This document shows, piece after piece, positions 1 through 9,140 of a stretch of DNA of 64,000 nt (positions are counted from its first letter, which is position 1; each line of letters opens with the position of its first letter). The stretch is taken from the NCBI RefSeq assembly GCF_000756305.1, contig NZ_JRFE01000022.1:124001-188000 (forward strand), given 5' to 3'. The notes beneath the pieces are model-generated. The model made no database searches. It saw only the letters and a list, made by a program, of their open reading frames with translations, and was not told the origin of the DNA. A program made the position numbers and the translations under genes. The DNA comes from Myxosarcina sp. GI1 (GTDB taxonomy: Bacteria > Cyanobacteriota > Cyanobacteriia > Cyanobacteriales > Xenococcaceae).

Positions 1-190
1 AGCTACCTAAAATTAAAGGTATGATTACCAAACCTAGCTTTAAAATCCAGGGCGCGCAAAACAAGGTGATCAAACTAAAGGTCAAAGCCGTAAACCGCAT
101 TCCTGCTTTAAAAACATCATCTTCAATAATAGAGCTAAGGTATATAGAGATCGCTGCAACTGATAAAGTTACTATAGAAATTGCTAACAT
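1..190 (-). CDS. Small membrane protein, truncated by window edge
   Basis: An open frame on the minus strand begins with ATG at 190 and runs off the left edge (63 residues visible, MLAISIVTLS...). A good ribosome binding site, GAGGA, lies about 9 bases upstream of the ATG. Residues 1-20 and about 33-62 are strongly hydrophobic, separated by a short charged stretch (IIEDDVFKAGMR), so at least two membrane segments are likely. I do not recognise the family. The AT-rich 191-602 stretch would hold its promoter. Coding potential is inferred from the RBS, the clean hydrophobic pattern and the absence of a better gene on the other strand. Confidence 0.6.
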   Translation of the reverse strand, partial: MLAISIVTLSVAAISIYLSSIIEDDVFKAGMRFTALTFSLITLFCAPWILKLGLVIIPLILGS

Positions 191-602
191 TACTAGTTCC
201 TCTTTACATCTATACTTTTGTTAGATAGTCGAACATTAAGTATATTTTTTTTCACTGCTAATATTTTTAGGATTTACCCAAATAAACTTTCGTTTTTTTA
301 CTTTTAGCTATAGTAATTGTGACAGTGAGATTAAGAATTATTTAGCTTAACATTAAAATATTATAACTTTTTTCCCACTTGTCAACCCTCGTTCTAGCAT
401 TTGAAGTTACAATTTAAGTTTATTTTATTTTTATATGGTTGTTTGTTGAAATTTATGCTTCAAGACAAATAAAAAAAACGAATTTGAGCGAATTGAGTAA
501 GAAAAATGAGAATATTTTAGTTATCTAATAGCGTGGGTGAAGATGGAATGAGTGACTCTGATAGTTTTTCCGTACCATCATGAATGTTAGATAAACGAAA
601 AA
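191..602. other. AT-rich intergenic region, no gene seen
   Basis: This 412-base gap lies downstream of the glycosyltransferase at 603-1343 and upstream of the left-edge gene; both read leftward. It is very AT-rich with long T runs. I see no convincing reading frame, RNA gene or strong hairpin terminator. Confidence 0.6.
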
Positions 603-1343
603 TCAGCGAATTTCATTGTAAAATTGTTTGAGATAGGTTGCAGAAACACCAACACCCCATAAGCAACCGATAAAGAGATAGATAATATTAGCTTTTAGAA
701 AACCCCATTTAGCTACGCGGCGATCGCTAGATTGGACGATACGGTTTACCAAACAAATTCTGCCGTATGGCAACAGTTTGATGCAAATATCTGCATCTTC
801 CATAATTGATAATTTTTCGTCATAACCACCACAATGCCAAAAATCACTGCGACGACAAAATATTACCTGGTCGCCAAACAAAATTCGTAGACCTTTAAAA
901 AACAAGTGGGGTCGAAATATTAAGGGTGCGTAGTAAGTTTTTAAGTAATTGTGTAAAGAAACTCCCCAGCGAGTGTGCTGTTGCCCGTTCATTAGCGAAA
1001 TAAAACCGCCTCCAGCAAGATCGGGGTTTTTTAGCGTTTTTTCGATTACTACCATTAAATCGTCAGGTACTAAAGTATCGGCATGAAGAAAACAAAGAAT
1101 ATCTCCTGCGGCTGCTTTGGCACCCAGGTTCATTTGTATCGAGCGACCTGCTTGTTTGGAAATTAACAATGAAACGTCCGCTTGACGAGCAATGTTTAAC
1201 GTATTATCTTGACTACCTCCGTCTACAACTATAATTTCCTTGGGAGGGGGGTCTAACAGAGTTAGATTATTTAAAGTTCTTTTTAAAGAATTTTCTTCGT
1301 TTAAAGTCGGAATAATAATCGAAATTTCTGAAGACATTGACAA
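603..1343 (-). CDS. TIGR04283-type family 2 glycosyltransferase
   Basis: A 246-residue GT-A glycosyltransferase. The nucleotide-sugar fold starts at IIPTLNEENSL (10-20), followed by VVDGGSQDNT (39-48) and a DxD-like HAD at 87-89. GDQVIFCRR (158-166) and the acidic MEDADICIKL (181-190) are typical of the rSAM/selenodomain-associated TIGR04283 subfamily, whose usual length this matches. A hydrophobic stretch near 217-233 may anchor it to the membrane. Substrate and product are unknown. MSSEIS (Met3) is an alternative start. It is separated by 122 bases from the next minus-strand gene upstream, so it may have its own promoter. Confidence 0.85.
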   Translation of the reverse strand: MSMSSEISIIIPTLNEENSLKRTLNNLTLLDPPPKEIIVVDGGSQDNTLNIARQADVSLLISKQAGRSIQMNLGAKAAAGDILCFLHADTLVPDDLMVVIEKTLKNPDLAGGGFISLMNGQQHTRWGVSLHNYLKTYYAPLIFRPHLFFKGLRILFGDQVIFCRRSDFWHCGGYDEKLSIMEDADICIKLLPYGRICLVNRIVQSSDRRVAKWGFLKANIIYLFIGCLWGVGVSATYLKQFYNEIR

Positions 1344-1465
1344 AATAATAATTAAACAGCATGGCGATCGAGGTTTATGCCTGCTGCGTTAGGTGATGTA
1401 TGCTTATATTATCTTTACTCAATTGCTATTACTGCCGTACCTGTCTTCAGTAACATTTATTAGTT

Positions 1466-1642
1466 CTATAAATTAATAAACAGCCAAAAAAAATAGAGTA
1501 GTGCGATCGCCCAAATGCCTCCATAAACATAGCCTATTTTATTGCGGTAAGAATTAGGTCGATCCTGGCTTGCTGCCAGATGAACAATCAAAGCGATCGG
1601 AGTTAGTAAAAAGAAAGCTGAGGCTAGTAAATAATTCATCAT
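1466..1642 (-). CDS. Small two-helix membrane protein coupled to DUF456 gene
   Basis: About 58 residues beginning MMNYLLASAFFLL, with one hydrophobic helix at 4-22 and another at the C-terminus (GGIWAIALLYFFWLFI). The chosen ATG (1642) overlaps the TGA stop of the DUF456 gene (1641-1639) in an ATGA arrangement, which suggests translational coupling. A longer frame would begin at 1666 inside the upstream gene and is less likely. Function is unknown. Position makes it the third gene of an M48 protease/DUF456/small-protein operon. Confidence 0.7.
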   Translation of the reverse strand: MMNYLLASAFFLLTPIALIVHLAASQDRPNSYRNKIGYVYGGIWAIALLYFFWLFINL

Positions 1643-2196
1643 TGACCCAGATGAACTAAAGACCAAGTACTAAGAACAAAGATAACTACAGCTAATGCAG
1701 CTAAAATTGCCTCAATAACGTTGCCAACAATTGAAGCGACTACTACACCCATACTAGCTTTAAATGCTTGTCTCAATCTGTTGTTACCGTCAAGGTTACT
1801 GCGATAGAGATATTCACCAATAAATGCACCTAAAATTGCACCCAGCAGCACTCCAATTAATGGTCCTCCTAATGGTAAGGCAGGTAAAAAACCAAAAAAG
1901 CCCAAAACCATACCAGCAATCGCACCAAACTGACTCCATTTACTCGCACCCGCTCGTTTAACTCCAAAATAAAGTGCCAGATACTCTACTACCGCACTCA
2001 AAATTAAGACGATAAAAATTAAAATTAAGGGCCAGCCCACACCTGCAAAGTTGGTAGCGACACTCCAAATTAAAATTGCACTCAGAATGATACTGCTGCC
2101 TGGAAGTCCAGGAATAATCGCACCGATGACTCCTACAATCATCATCGCTAACACGAGCCAGTAAACAGTAATTAAGTCCATATTTAAATAATCCAT
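1639..2196 (-). CDS. DUF456 domain membrane protein
   Basis: A 185-residue, strongly hydrophobic protein of the DUF456 family. Glycine-rich transmembrane hairpins are visible (VIGAIIPGLPGSSIIL near 22-37, LGAILGAFIGEYLYRS near 117-132). The molecular role of DUF456 is not known. Its ATG at 2196 overlaps the stop of the M48 protease gene (TAATG), and its own stop overlaps the start of the next gene, so the three are probably translated as one coupled operon. An internal start, MDLITVYWLV, lies five codons downstream. Confidence 0.85.
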   Translation of the reverse strand: MDYLNMDLITVYWLVLAMMIVGVIGAIIPGLPGSSIILSAILIWSVATNFAGVGWPLILIFIVLILSAVVEYLALYFGVKRAGASKWSQFGAIAGMVLGFFGFLPALPLGGPLIGVLLGAILGAFIGEYLYRSNLDGNNRLRQAFKASMGVVVASIVGNVIEAILAALAVVIFVLSTWSLVHLGQ

Positions 2197-3062
2197 TAAA
2201 GACGGGGAGATACCAACTGAGTAAAATTTTGTCTTCCTTCGATTAAAGATTTGGGAATCCCTTGAGGATAATTCTCATTAATTAACGCTACCAGTTGCTC
2301 TACTCTGTTATCAGGATTGGGATGTGTGCTGAGAAATTCAGGTTGCCCGCCAGAACCATTAGCAGAATTGAGAATTTCCATTAATTCTAATAAACCCTGG
2401 GGACTATATCCTGCCTCAGTCATAAAGCGTAAACCCAGGCGATCGCTTTCAAGTTCGTCATCTCGATCGTATTTTAGATTGACCATTTGATTGACTACCT
2501 GGGCGATAATAGCTGCTTGTCTGCCGTCGCTGGGATCTTCACTGGCTGCTATACCTATAGCATTAACTAAAACCGTTCCTAACTGCTGTCTGGCTAAATG
2601 TTCTGCGCCGTGTCTGGCAACTACATGACCTACCTCATGACCCAAAACGCCTGCAAGTTGAGCTTCAGAATTAAGGCGACTTAATAAAGCCTGGGTAATA
2701 AATATCTGTCCTCCAGGAAGCGCGAAAGCATTGATAGTTTGGCGATCGCGCAAAAGGTGAAATTCAAAAGGATAGGGAGCGGATTTGGCAGTAGAACTAG
2801 TAATTACGCTATTACCTACCTTATCTATATATTGCTGCAAAATATTATCCACAGCCAGTCCTCCATACTGCTGTGCCATTTCGGCGCTAGATTCTTTGCC
2901 AATAACTATTTCTTGTTGGGGAGAAAGCTGTATTCGTTGTTTTTCGCCAGTAATAGGATTATCGGTAACGTTGGTAAAGTAACTAAACAATCCAAAAACA
3001 GCAAAAATCAATCCGATACCCAAACGAATTAGTAAGCGTCCCACCCGATTATTTGCTCCCAA
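2196..3062 (-). CDS. M48 family zinc metallopeptidase, membrane-anchored
   Basis: A 288-residue M48 peptidase. An N-terminal membrane helix (about 9-28) is followed by the catalytic zinc motif HEVGH at 142-146 and a downstream acidic zinc-ligand region DDELESDRLG (201-210). STHPNP (246-251) is typical of periplasmic M48/BepA-like proteases. It probably degrades or quality-controls misfolded envelope proteins. It is first in a tightly coupled operon with a DUF456 membrane protein and a small membrane protein, so those may be partners or substrates (inference). Confidence 0.9.
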   Translation of the reverse strand: MGANNRVGRLLIRLGIGLIFAVFGLFSYFTNVTDNPITGEKQRIQLSPQQEIVIGKESSAEMAQQYGGLAVDNILQQYIDKVGNSVITSSTAKSAPYPFEFHLLRDRQTINAFALPGGQIFITQALLSRLNSEAQLAGVLGHEVGHVVARHGAEHLARQQLGTVLVNAIGIAASEDPSDGRQAAIIAQVVNQMVNLKYDRDDELESDRLGLRFMTEAGYSPQGLLELMEILNSANGSGGQPEFLSTHPNPDNRVEQLVALINENYPQGIPKSLIEGRQNFTQLVSPRL

Positions 3063-3398
3063 TTTATAGCATAGAGGTATTAACAGGATATTACCACAAT
3101 AGCTAAAGCAAAATTTTAGTTTCTGTCTGAAGAATGAAAAATTTAGTTTTTGACTAAGGCAAGAATGAGACTTTTGTTAGAAGCAATTAGTTTGGCGATC
3201 GACAAAGATAAACATTGAGTGAGTGTTTGAAGAACGATCTTATAAATAGCAGTTAGCTGCGATTGCGACTGAGGTAATTACCAGTAAATACGTTATAGCG
3301 ATCGCCAAGTAGTAATTTTATTTAATAGGCACACTTGTATACACTTGACTGTTTGTCTTTCTGTCACTCCAGCATTTAAAACCATAAATAGATTTCTC
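3063..3398. other. Divergent intergenic region
   Basis: A 336-base gap between the leftward M48 operon and the rightward lipoprotein gene, so both promoters should lie here. It contains HIP1-like GCGATCG sequences. I see no additional gene or RNA. Confidence 0.5.
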
Positions 3399-3914
3399 AT
3401 GCAAAAAATAGCTAATTTTTCTAAAAAATTGCGCCTAAGTAAACTATTAACCACTTTCGTCTTAGGAATAGTTATATTATTTACTACAGCTTGTAATAGC
3501 GGTAATGATTTAGGTGCGCGTCCTGAAAATCCTCCAGTTCAGTTAGGCGGACAAAACAACCCTCATAAAGGTGGTGGCGATGACTATACTCAGTATAAAG
3601 TTCCTACCGATCCCAGATTAGAAACAGACGATCGCGCTAGTTTGCTACAGCCTCTAGAAACTGCGATCGCCACAGATATTCCCGACAAAACTGATGAAGG
3701 CTTATTGTATCCCAATACAACTTCTTCTAAATCTTTATATAGTAATGATGATTTTGTCAGTCCCGAACGCAAAAAAGAGTTATTAGATCCCAAGCAAATT
3801 CCCGCACCCAAACAACAACCCAATCTCGATCGCTCCGATCCAAATGCCCGACTCTTAGAAAAAACAGGGCAAATGTTTGAAGATGCTTCGGACTTTTTAC
3901 CCGATCTCAACTAA
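3399..3914 (+). CDS. Putative lipoprotein, low-complexity
   Basis: About 171 residues from the chosen start MQKIANFSKK (3399). The N-terminus has basic residues, a hydrophobic core (LLTTFVLGIVILF) and a lipobox-like TTAC with Cys32, so lipid attachment is likely. The mature part is polar, Pro/Asp/Asn-rich and probably disordered. The frame extends upstream to 3345, but those residues would spoil the signal peptide. I do not recognise the family. It is monocistronic, with a hairpin terminator 30 bases downstream. Confidence 0.7.
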   Translation: MQKIANFSKKLRLSKLLTTFVLGIVILFTTACNSGNDLGARPENPPVQLGGQNNPHKGGGDDYTQYKVPTDPRLETDDRASLLQPLETAIATDIPDKTDEGLLYPNTTSSKSLYSNDDFVSPERKKELLDPKQIPAPKQQPNLDRSDPNARLLEKTGQMFEDASDFLPDLN

Positions 3915-3943
3915 ACAGTAAAATGAAATAATTTTTTTAAATG

Positions 3944-3970
3944 CCCTCGATAGAAAGTCGGGGGTTTTTT
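3944..3970 (+). terminator. Rho-independent terminator after lipoprotein gene
   Basis: The arms CCCTCGA and TCGGGGG form a 7-bp stem (one G-U pair) around TAGAAAG, directly followed by six T residues. It lies about 30 bases after the stop of the lipoprotein gene. Confidence 0.75.
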
Positions 3971-3972
3971 AT

Positions 3973-4004
3973 AGCTTAAAGCTTAAAGCTTACGGCTTAT
4001 AGCT
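3973..4004. repeat. Heptanucleotide repeat (AGCTTAA-type)
   Basis: Short degenerate tandem units of about 7 bases (AGCTTAA, AGCTTAA, AGCTTAC, GGCTTAT, AGCTATT) sit between the terminator and the convergent AlkA gene. They resemble the STRR heptamers known in cyanobacterial intergenic DNA. Confidence 0.6.
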
Positions 4005-4650
4005 ATTTATTATTTAAATAGTAGTGCCATAAAATCTTAGTGGCAATCGCTCTCCAGGGTCGCCAAGCCTCAGCAATTGATAACAATTCTACTGGTTTGG
4101 GTCTAGTAGCCAAGTTTTTGATTCTCTGTACTGCGACGGCTACAGCCAAATCACCTACTGGAAAAACGTCGGGACGTTGTAGAGCCATCATTAAATACAT
4201 ATCTACCGTCCAGTTGCCAATTCCTTTGATTTTCGTCAACTCGCTTCTAATTAACCAATCATCTAATTTTTGAAGTTCGTTCAAATTTAACCGACCGCTA
4301 ACAATAGCACTTGCTAACTCAAGAGCGTAATTACTTTTTTGCCGACTGAAACCAACTGCTCGAAGCTGAAGGGCATCTAAAGTCAAAAAGTTTTCTGGGG
4401 TTAGAGGTTCGACTGTAGCGCGAAGGCGATCGTATGCTGCCTTGGCAGAAGTTAGAGAAACCTGCTGTTCTAAAATAATTTGAATTAAAGTGGCAAAGCC
4501 AGGCTGTCTCTGCCAGTTTGGTGGTTTACCTAACGTGTTGACAATTTGAGCTAAATCGCGATCGCGTTGAATTAGTTCTTGCAAACCTATGTCCAAGTTT
4601 GATACGATTGCTAGCTTATTGGTAATTTCGCTTTTGTTATTCTCAGTCAC
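4003..4650 (-). CDS. AlkA-type DNA-3-methyladenine glycosylase
   Basis: A 215-residue HhH-GPD base-excision glycosylase. The helix-hairpin-helix IKGIGNWTVDMYL lies at 141-153, followed by the catalytic aspartate in FPVGDLAV (Asp167). Together these identify the AlkA/DNA-3-methyladenine glycosylase 2 family, which removes alkylated bases. There is no N-terminal AlkA domain, so it is the short form common in bacteria. Its start is about 20 bases after the glucan synthase stop, so co-transcription is possible though functionally unrelated. Confidence 0.9.
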   Translation of the reverse strand: MTENNKSEITNKLAIVSNLDIGLQELIQRDRDLAQIVNTLGKPPNWQRQPGFATLIQIILEQQVSLTSAKAAYDRLRATVEPLTPENFLTLDALQLRAVGFSRQKSNYALELASAIVSGRLNLNELQKLDDWLIRSELTKIKGIGNWTVDMYLMMALQRPDVFPVGDLAVAVAVQRIKNLATRPKPVELLSIAEAWRPWRAIATKILWHYYLNNK

Positions 4651-4670
4651 ATCAGATCTCTCGAACCAGT

Positions 4671-6893
4671 CTAGTATTGCTTGACTAATTGACTGGCTCG
4701 TTTGCGATTTAAAAATATTAATGGTCTGAGCATCATTTTACAGAGAATTGCTATTGACTGTAATTCTCCTGGTGCATTGCGTCTTTGCCATTGTCCAGGG
4801 CGACAATAAAGCAGATTTATCAGACTTCTATGTTGGGGTAAAGTTAGGTTATAAAATTTTATAATCGCTCTATATCCTTTTTCTCCGACATAGCTGCGAG
4901 TAACGGATCCCGATAGAGTTAGATTCTCTCCTAAAATTTCTACAGTAATTTTCGTATCGAGATTTACTGCTGGATCTAGCAGTACCTCCATACCTTCTTC
5001 AGATATTTTTTGCGTAACTCCATAATAGATGCAATTGCCACTGGTAATTTTTATCTGTTGGCAATTGGAAAACCATTCATAAAAACTCGGTTGCGGTATA
5101 TCCAATAGGGTTATCAGGGCAACGCTAATGGTCAAAAGATTGTAGACGCTCCACCACAAACCAATATTAAACCCGCTAGAAGGTATGTTTGTTATGCTGA
5201 CATAGAAACTAATTATCGTAGCTATCAAAAAGACAATTAAAGGTACTGCTAAACTCCAGTTAAAGCGAAATCGATTTCTTGACTGTCCTTTTGGAGTTAC
5301 TTTAAATCCTTGGGAAAAAGGGCTAAACATTACATTGATAACTGAAATTGCTACGGGAAAAGCTTGCAGTATAGCGTAAAGATCTGCCAGAAGTGCCGAA
5401 CGCGATCGCTCGTTCAACCAGGCAAAACAGGTTATAAACATTGCATATAAAGGAACAAACATATAAAGTCCTTCAGCAGCAGTGGCTAAAACTGGATTTA
5501 GACCACCAAAAATGCAGATTATGGGAACGAATAAAAAGAAGAGACGGGGAATACAGGTAAACCAGTGAAACAATAATTCTAAATGCCCCAATCTCTGCCA
5601 TAAATTCAAACCAGGAATAGTTAAGGGATTGGACTTGATAAAAAATGCCTGTAAAGTTCCTCGCGACCAACGCAATCTTTGATCGATATGAGCGGCAAGA
5701 CTTTCGGCAGCCAATCCAGCACTTAGTTTTTCATCTAAGTAAACCAGTTCGTAACCTTTGGCAGACAGACGAATGCCCGTGAAGTAATCTTCGCAGATTG
5801 AATCTGTAGAAAAGTTACCAATTTTTTGTAGTGCTTCGCGTCTTACTACGAAAGAAGTTCCAGCACAGACTAAACTACCCGCGCCATCTTTAATCGGCTG
5901 CGCTTGTCGATAAAAAAGTTCTTCTTCAGTAGTTAGAACATCTTCTAAACCCAAATTTTTGGCAATGGGATCGCTGTTATAAAAACTTTGGGGAGTTTGA
6001 ACCAAACCAACTTTGGGATTGACAAAAAAACCAATAGTTCGTTCTAAAAAATTAGTCGTCGGCACGAAATCTGCATCAAAAACCACAATCAGATCGCCGT
6101 TAGTACGTGCGATCGCCTGATTTAAATTACCTGCTTTGGCGTGTGAATTATCAGGTCTAGTAAAGTATTTACAGCCCAATTCTTTAGCTAATTTTCTAAT
6201 TTGCGGTCTTCTTGTGTCATCTAAAACATAAATTTTTTTATGCTCGTAGTTAAGAGCTTGACAACCTATAATAGTTCTTTTGAGAATAAAGTCTGGTTCG
6301 TTATATGTAGGTATTAAAATATCGACGCTAGGACTATATTTTTTTTCAACAACCGCTCTACTATAAGAATTTGCTTCCGACTTTCGATCTTTAACGGTAA
6401 ACATCAATAATAGCTGGATTGTCGCCGATGCCATAGCAACAATTTCCATAAACAGGAGCGTTAAGCTAAAAATTCCGTCGGCAGGGTTAGTTAGATTGAG
6501 AGTAGTAAGCGATCGCCAAAGTAAATAACGAACCACTAAAATAAATAAAACGCCAGCTAATAAGCGACGCGACCAAGTTTTAGGCTTGGGAGATAGTTTC
6601 ATAACTATCTGTGCCAGTAAAAATAAAACTAATGTTGGAATTAATAAATAGTATTGCTTACCCCACTTGGGTGGTGTCAGCCAACTCGGAGGATTTTCTT
6701 GTATTAAATGTAATTGTATAAATAATTCGGTAACGTAGGTATTTCCCAAAAACCAGGAAATGGCGATACTACTAAAAAAACTCAGTATCCCTAGTATTAT
6801 CAAAGTAGGTATGCGAATCTTAAAATTTGATAATATCTGCCAGTCAATCCAAACTCTGTCTCTAGGTTTCGATACTGGTTTAATAGTTTGCAT
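4671..6893 (-). CDS. BcsA-like beta-glucan synthase catalytic subunit
   Basis: A 740-residue processive family 2 glycosyltransferase embedded in the inner membrane. N-terminal helices lie at about 28-50, 82-100 and 110-165. The GT core shows DILIPTYNEP (191-200), DD (225-226), HAKAGNLN (251-258), DAD (273-275), CED (367-369) and QRLRW (405-409), the D,D,D,QxxRW signature. More helices follow, then a C-terminal segment (about 620-700) placed like a PilZ domain. That segment keeps ISEEGMEV but I cannot find the RxxxR c-di-GMP motif. It could make cellulose or another beta-glucan. No BcsB, BcsC or BcsZ partner is adjacent. Confidence 0.85.
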   Translation of the reverse strand: MQTIKPVSKPRDRVWIDWQILSNFKIRIPTLIILGILSFFSSIAISWFLGNTYVTELFIQLHLIQENPPSWLTPPKWGKQYYLLIPTLVLFLLAQIVMKLSPKPKTWSRRLLAGVLFILVVRYLLWRSLTTLNLTNPADGIFSLTLLFMEIVAMASATIQLLLMFTVKDRKSEANSYSRAVVEKKYSPSVDILIPTYNEPDFILKRTIIGCQALNYEHKKIYVLDDTRRPQIRKLAKELGCKYFTRPDNSHAKAGNLNQAIARTNGDLIVVFDADFVPTTNFLERTIGFFVNPKVGLVQTPQSFYNSDPIAKNLGLEDVLTTEEELFYRQAQPIKDGAGSLVCAGTSFVVRREALQKIGNFSTDSICEDYFTGIRLSAKGYELVYLDEKLSAGLAAESLAAHIDQRLRWSRGTLQAFFIKSNPLTIPGLNLWQRLGHLELLFHWFTCIPRLFFLFVPIICIFGGLNPVLATAAEGLYMFVPLYAMFITCFAWLNERSRSALLADLYAILQAFPVAISVINVMFSPFSQGFKVTPKGQSRNRFRFNWSLAVPLIVFLIATIISFYVSITNIPSSGFNIGLWWSVYNLLTISVALITLLDIPQPSFYEWFSNCQQIKITSGNCIYYGVTQKISEEGMEVLLDPAVNLDTKITVEILGENLTLSGSVTRSYVGEKGYRAIIKFYNLTLPQHRSLINLLYCRPGQWQRRNAPGELQSIAILCKMMLRPLIFLNRKRASQLVKQY

Positions 6894-7447
6894 ATGAACT
6901 AAAGATCGATGTATTTATTCGGGTAGGCACACTTTAGCAAAACATTTGTAAATTTCTAGTTAATGTTTTGCCAGATCTTTAGCTAAATATTGCAGTAGTA
7001 ATATGTGTATTTTAAGCAGCCTTATAGCGCGATAGCCAAAAGCGAGATGCTCTGTTCGACTTACTTATTTTTACACAGTGCAATCGCCTTGAATTTCTTA
7101 AGCTTTACGCTATTATACGGCTGCCTTTTTTCTGTAAAAAATGTATTTTAGATAACAGTAATTATGGCAATTGATGCACACTAAAACTTCAACTATGTTT
7201 GTAACTGCATTTAATCAACCTGATTTATCAAGTTGATTAATTTGACTAATAATGAATTATCGACTTTTTAACTTTTTTTTGCAGTTAAATAACAAAACGA
7301 TCGCACTGCTACAAATTTGCTTTAGTAATTATATAGAGTAGCAACGCAACTTCAAAACTTTTTTGGCAATAAACTATATTACTAAAATTAGAGCGCGTTC
7401 ACCGATCGCTCTAAGCGGATGAAGGATAAAATTGTGCGAGCGATATT
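6894..7447. other. Divergent intergenic region with inverted repeat
   Basis: A 554-base gap between the leftward glucan synthase and the rightward antiporter, so both promoters are expected here. No reading frame longer than a few tens of codons looks coding. The one clear structure is the inverted repeat at 7211-7240. Confidence 0.6.
7211..7240. promoter_or_regulatory. 9-bp inverted repeat, possible operator
   Basis: TTAATCAAC (7211-7219) and its exact complement GTTGATTAA (7232-7240) flank 12 bases. With no T run adjacent it looks more like a protein-binding site than a terminator. It lies about 210 bases before the antiporter start. Confidence 0.4.
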
Positions 7448-9043
7448 ATGTTTAATGATTGTATGGAAATCTTGATGAGTGTTGACCCAAGTATATCTGA
7501 GGCTTCCATTAAAGGGAATTTAGAGCAATTTCTGATTGTTTTATCCGTATCACTGTCTGTAGCTACAATTTCTCGGATTTTCAGCTGGTTTAGGCAGATT
7601 CCCTATACTCTGTTGTTAGTAATTGTCGGACTAGCTTTGGCTTTTGTCGATATTCGTCTGGTCAATCTTTCTCCAGAACTAATTCTAGAAATTTTTCTAC
7701 CTCCTTTGTTGTTTGAAGCAGCCTGGAATATTCGCTGGCGCAGTCTTAAAAATAGTTTATTGCCTGTTAGTTTATTTGCTATTGTCGGTGTGGTAATTTC
7801 CGTGTTGGGTGTAGCTTATGCTCTTAGTACCTTGACCGATTTAACTTTACCTACTGCTTTATTAGTGGGTGCTAGCTTGGCAGCAACCGATCCCGTTTCG
7901 GTAGTGGCATTGTTTCGAGAATTGGGTGCTAGCAAACGCCTGACTATTGTGATGGAAGGAGAAAGTTTATTTAACGATGGTGTGGCAGTAGTCGCTTTTT
8001 TGTTATTGGTAGATATTCCTTTAGGTAACAGCGAGTTTGCTCTCTCTACCACCATCGTTCGCTTTCTTACCTTTGTCGGCATCGGCTTGGGAATTGGTAG
8101 TATTATTGGCTTTGGAATTTCCTATCTCACTCAAAGGTTCGATCTACCGCTAGTAGAACAATCTTTAACCTTGGTTTCTGCTTATGGAACTTATCTCATT
8201 ACCGAAGAACTTGGCGGTTCTGGAGTTATTGGCGTAGTTACAGTTGGAGTGATTTTGGGTAACTTTGGTTCGCGTATCGGTATGAACCCACGGACGCGGC
8301 TATTAGTTTCGGAATTTTGGGACTTTTTAGCTTTCTTTGTCAACTCAATTGTCTTTTTGTTGATCGGCGACCAGATAAATTTTACCCGTTTAAAAGATAA
8401 TGTAGATCTAATTATCGTGGCGATCGCTGCGGTTTTATTGACCAGAATTATCGTCATTTTTGGTTTGGGTAGCTTGAGTAATTTATTCGCCAAAACCAAA
8501 ATTAACTGGCGCGAACAAACTGTGCTTTGGTGGGGTGGTTTGAGGGGTTCGGTATCTATTGCGGTTGCCCTTAGCGTTCCTGTTGTTTTGAGCGGCAGAG
8601 AAGAAATTATCGACACCGTTTTTGGCGTAGTTTTATTTACTCTATTAGTTCAAGGCTTAACTACTCAATGGCTTTTAGGTGCTTTAAATTTGGTAGGAGA
8701 TCAACCTTTACGTCAAGAATATTCAGAATTATTAGCTAGAAAAGTTGCTTTAGGTAGAGTTCTCGATTATTTAGCCAGTAACGACCTTGCAGACGGTATC
8801 GATCCCGAATACTATCGCTATCAACAAGGATTAGTTAAGGGACAACTACAAAATATTGAAAGCAAAATCGAGCAAATGCAAAAGGAAAATAATAATTTGC
8901 GATCGCTTAGTATCGAGCAGTTACAGGAACAACTATTAGATATAGAAGCCGATACTTATGCTGAGTTTATTCGCGCTGGTAAATTAAACAGCAATCTTTC
9001 TCCAGTTCTGCAAGAAATAATTGCCAAAGCTGGAGATACTTAA
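7448..9043 (+). CDS. CPA1 family sodium:proton antiporter
   Basis: A 531-residue membrane antiporter. Around ten or more hydrophobic helices fill residues 25-430. Diagnostic motifs are ATDPVS (146-151) and GESLFNDGVAV (171-181), where the Asn-Asp pair (176-177) is the ion-binding centre of electroneutral CPA1 exchangers. The polar tail (about 440-531) is predicted helical and probably regulatory. It should exchange Na+ (or K+) for H+ to control pH and salt. Several nearby ATGs make the exact start uncertain (Met1, Met6, Met10). It belongs to the NhaP/NhaS group; I cannot assign the paralogue. Confidence 0.9.
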   Translation: MFNDCMEILMSVDPSISEASIKGNLEQFLIVLSVSLSVATISRIFSWFRQIPYTLLLVIVGLALAFVDIRLVNLSPELILEIFLPPLLFEAAWNIRWRSLKNSLLPVSLFAIVGVVISVLGVAYALSTLTDLTLPTALLVGASLAATDPVSVVALFRELGASKRLTIVMEGESLFNDGVAVVAFLLLVDIPLGNSEFALSTTIVRFLTFVGIGLGIGSIIGFGISYLTQRFDLPLVEQSLTLVSAYGTYLITEELGGSGVIGVVTVGVILGNFGSRIGMNPRTRLLVSEFWDFLAFFVNSIVFLLIGDQINFTRLKDNVDLIIVAIAAVLLTRIIVIFGLGSLSNLFAKTKINWREQTVLWWGGLRGSVSIAVALSVPVVLSGREEIIDTVFGVVLFTLLVQGLTTQWLLGALNLVGDQPLRQEYSELLARKVALGRVLDYLASNDLADGIDPEYYRYQQGLVKGQLQNIESKIEQMQKENNNLRSLSIEQLQEQLLDIEADTYAEFIRAGKLNSNLSPVLQEIIAKAGDT

Positions 9044-9140
9044 AGGCAAAACAAAGTTTAAAGCGATACGACTGTATTATTGTTTTAGCAGGCGATCGCT
9101 TTGGCACGTTTGGTAATTTCAATAAATATGTATTGTTTCT

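Noticed and set aside
21-224. A 67-codon plus-strand frame at the left edge
   Set aside because: The opposite strand has a better gene with an RBS and membrane-helix pattern; this frame has neither.
3590-3910. 106-codon minus-strand frame inside the lipoprotein gene
   Set aside because: Shadow of the plus-strand lipoprotein gene, which has a signal peptide and its own terminator.
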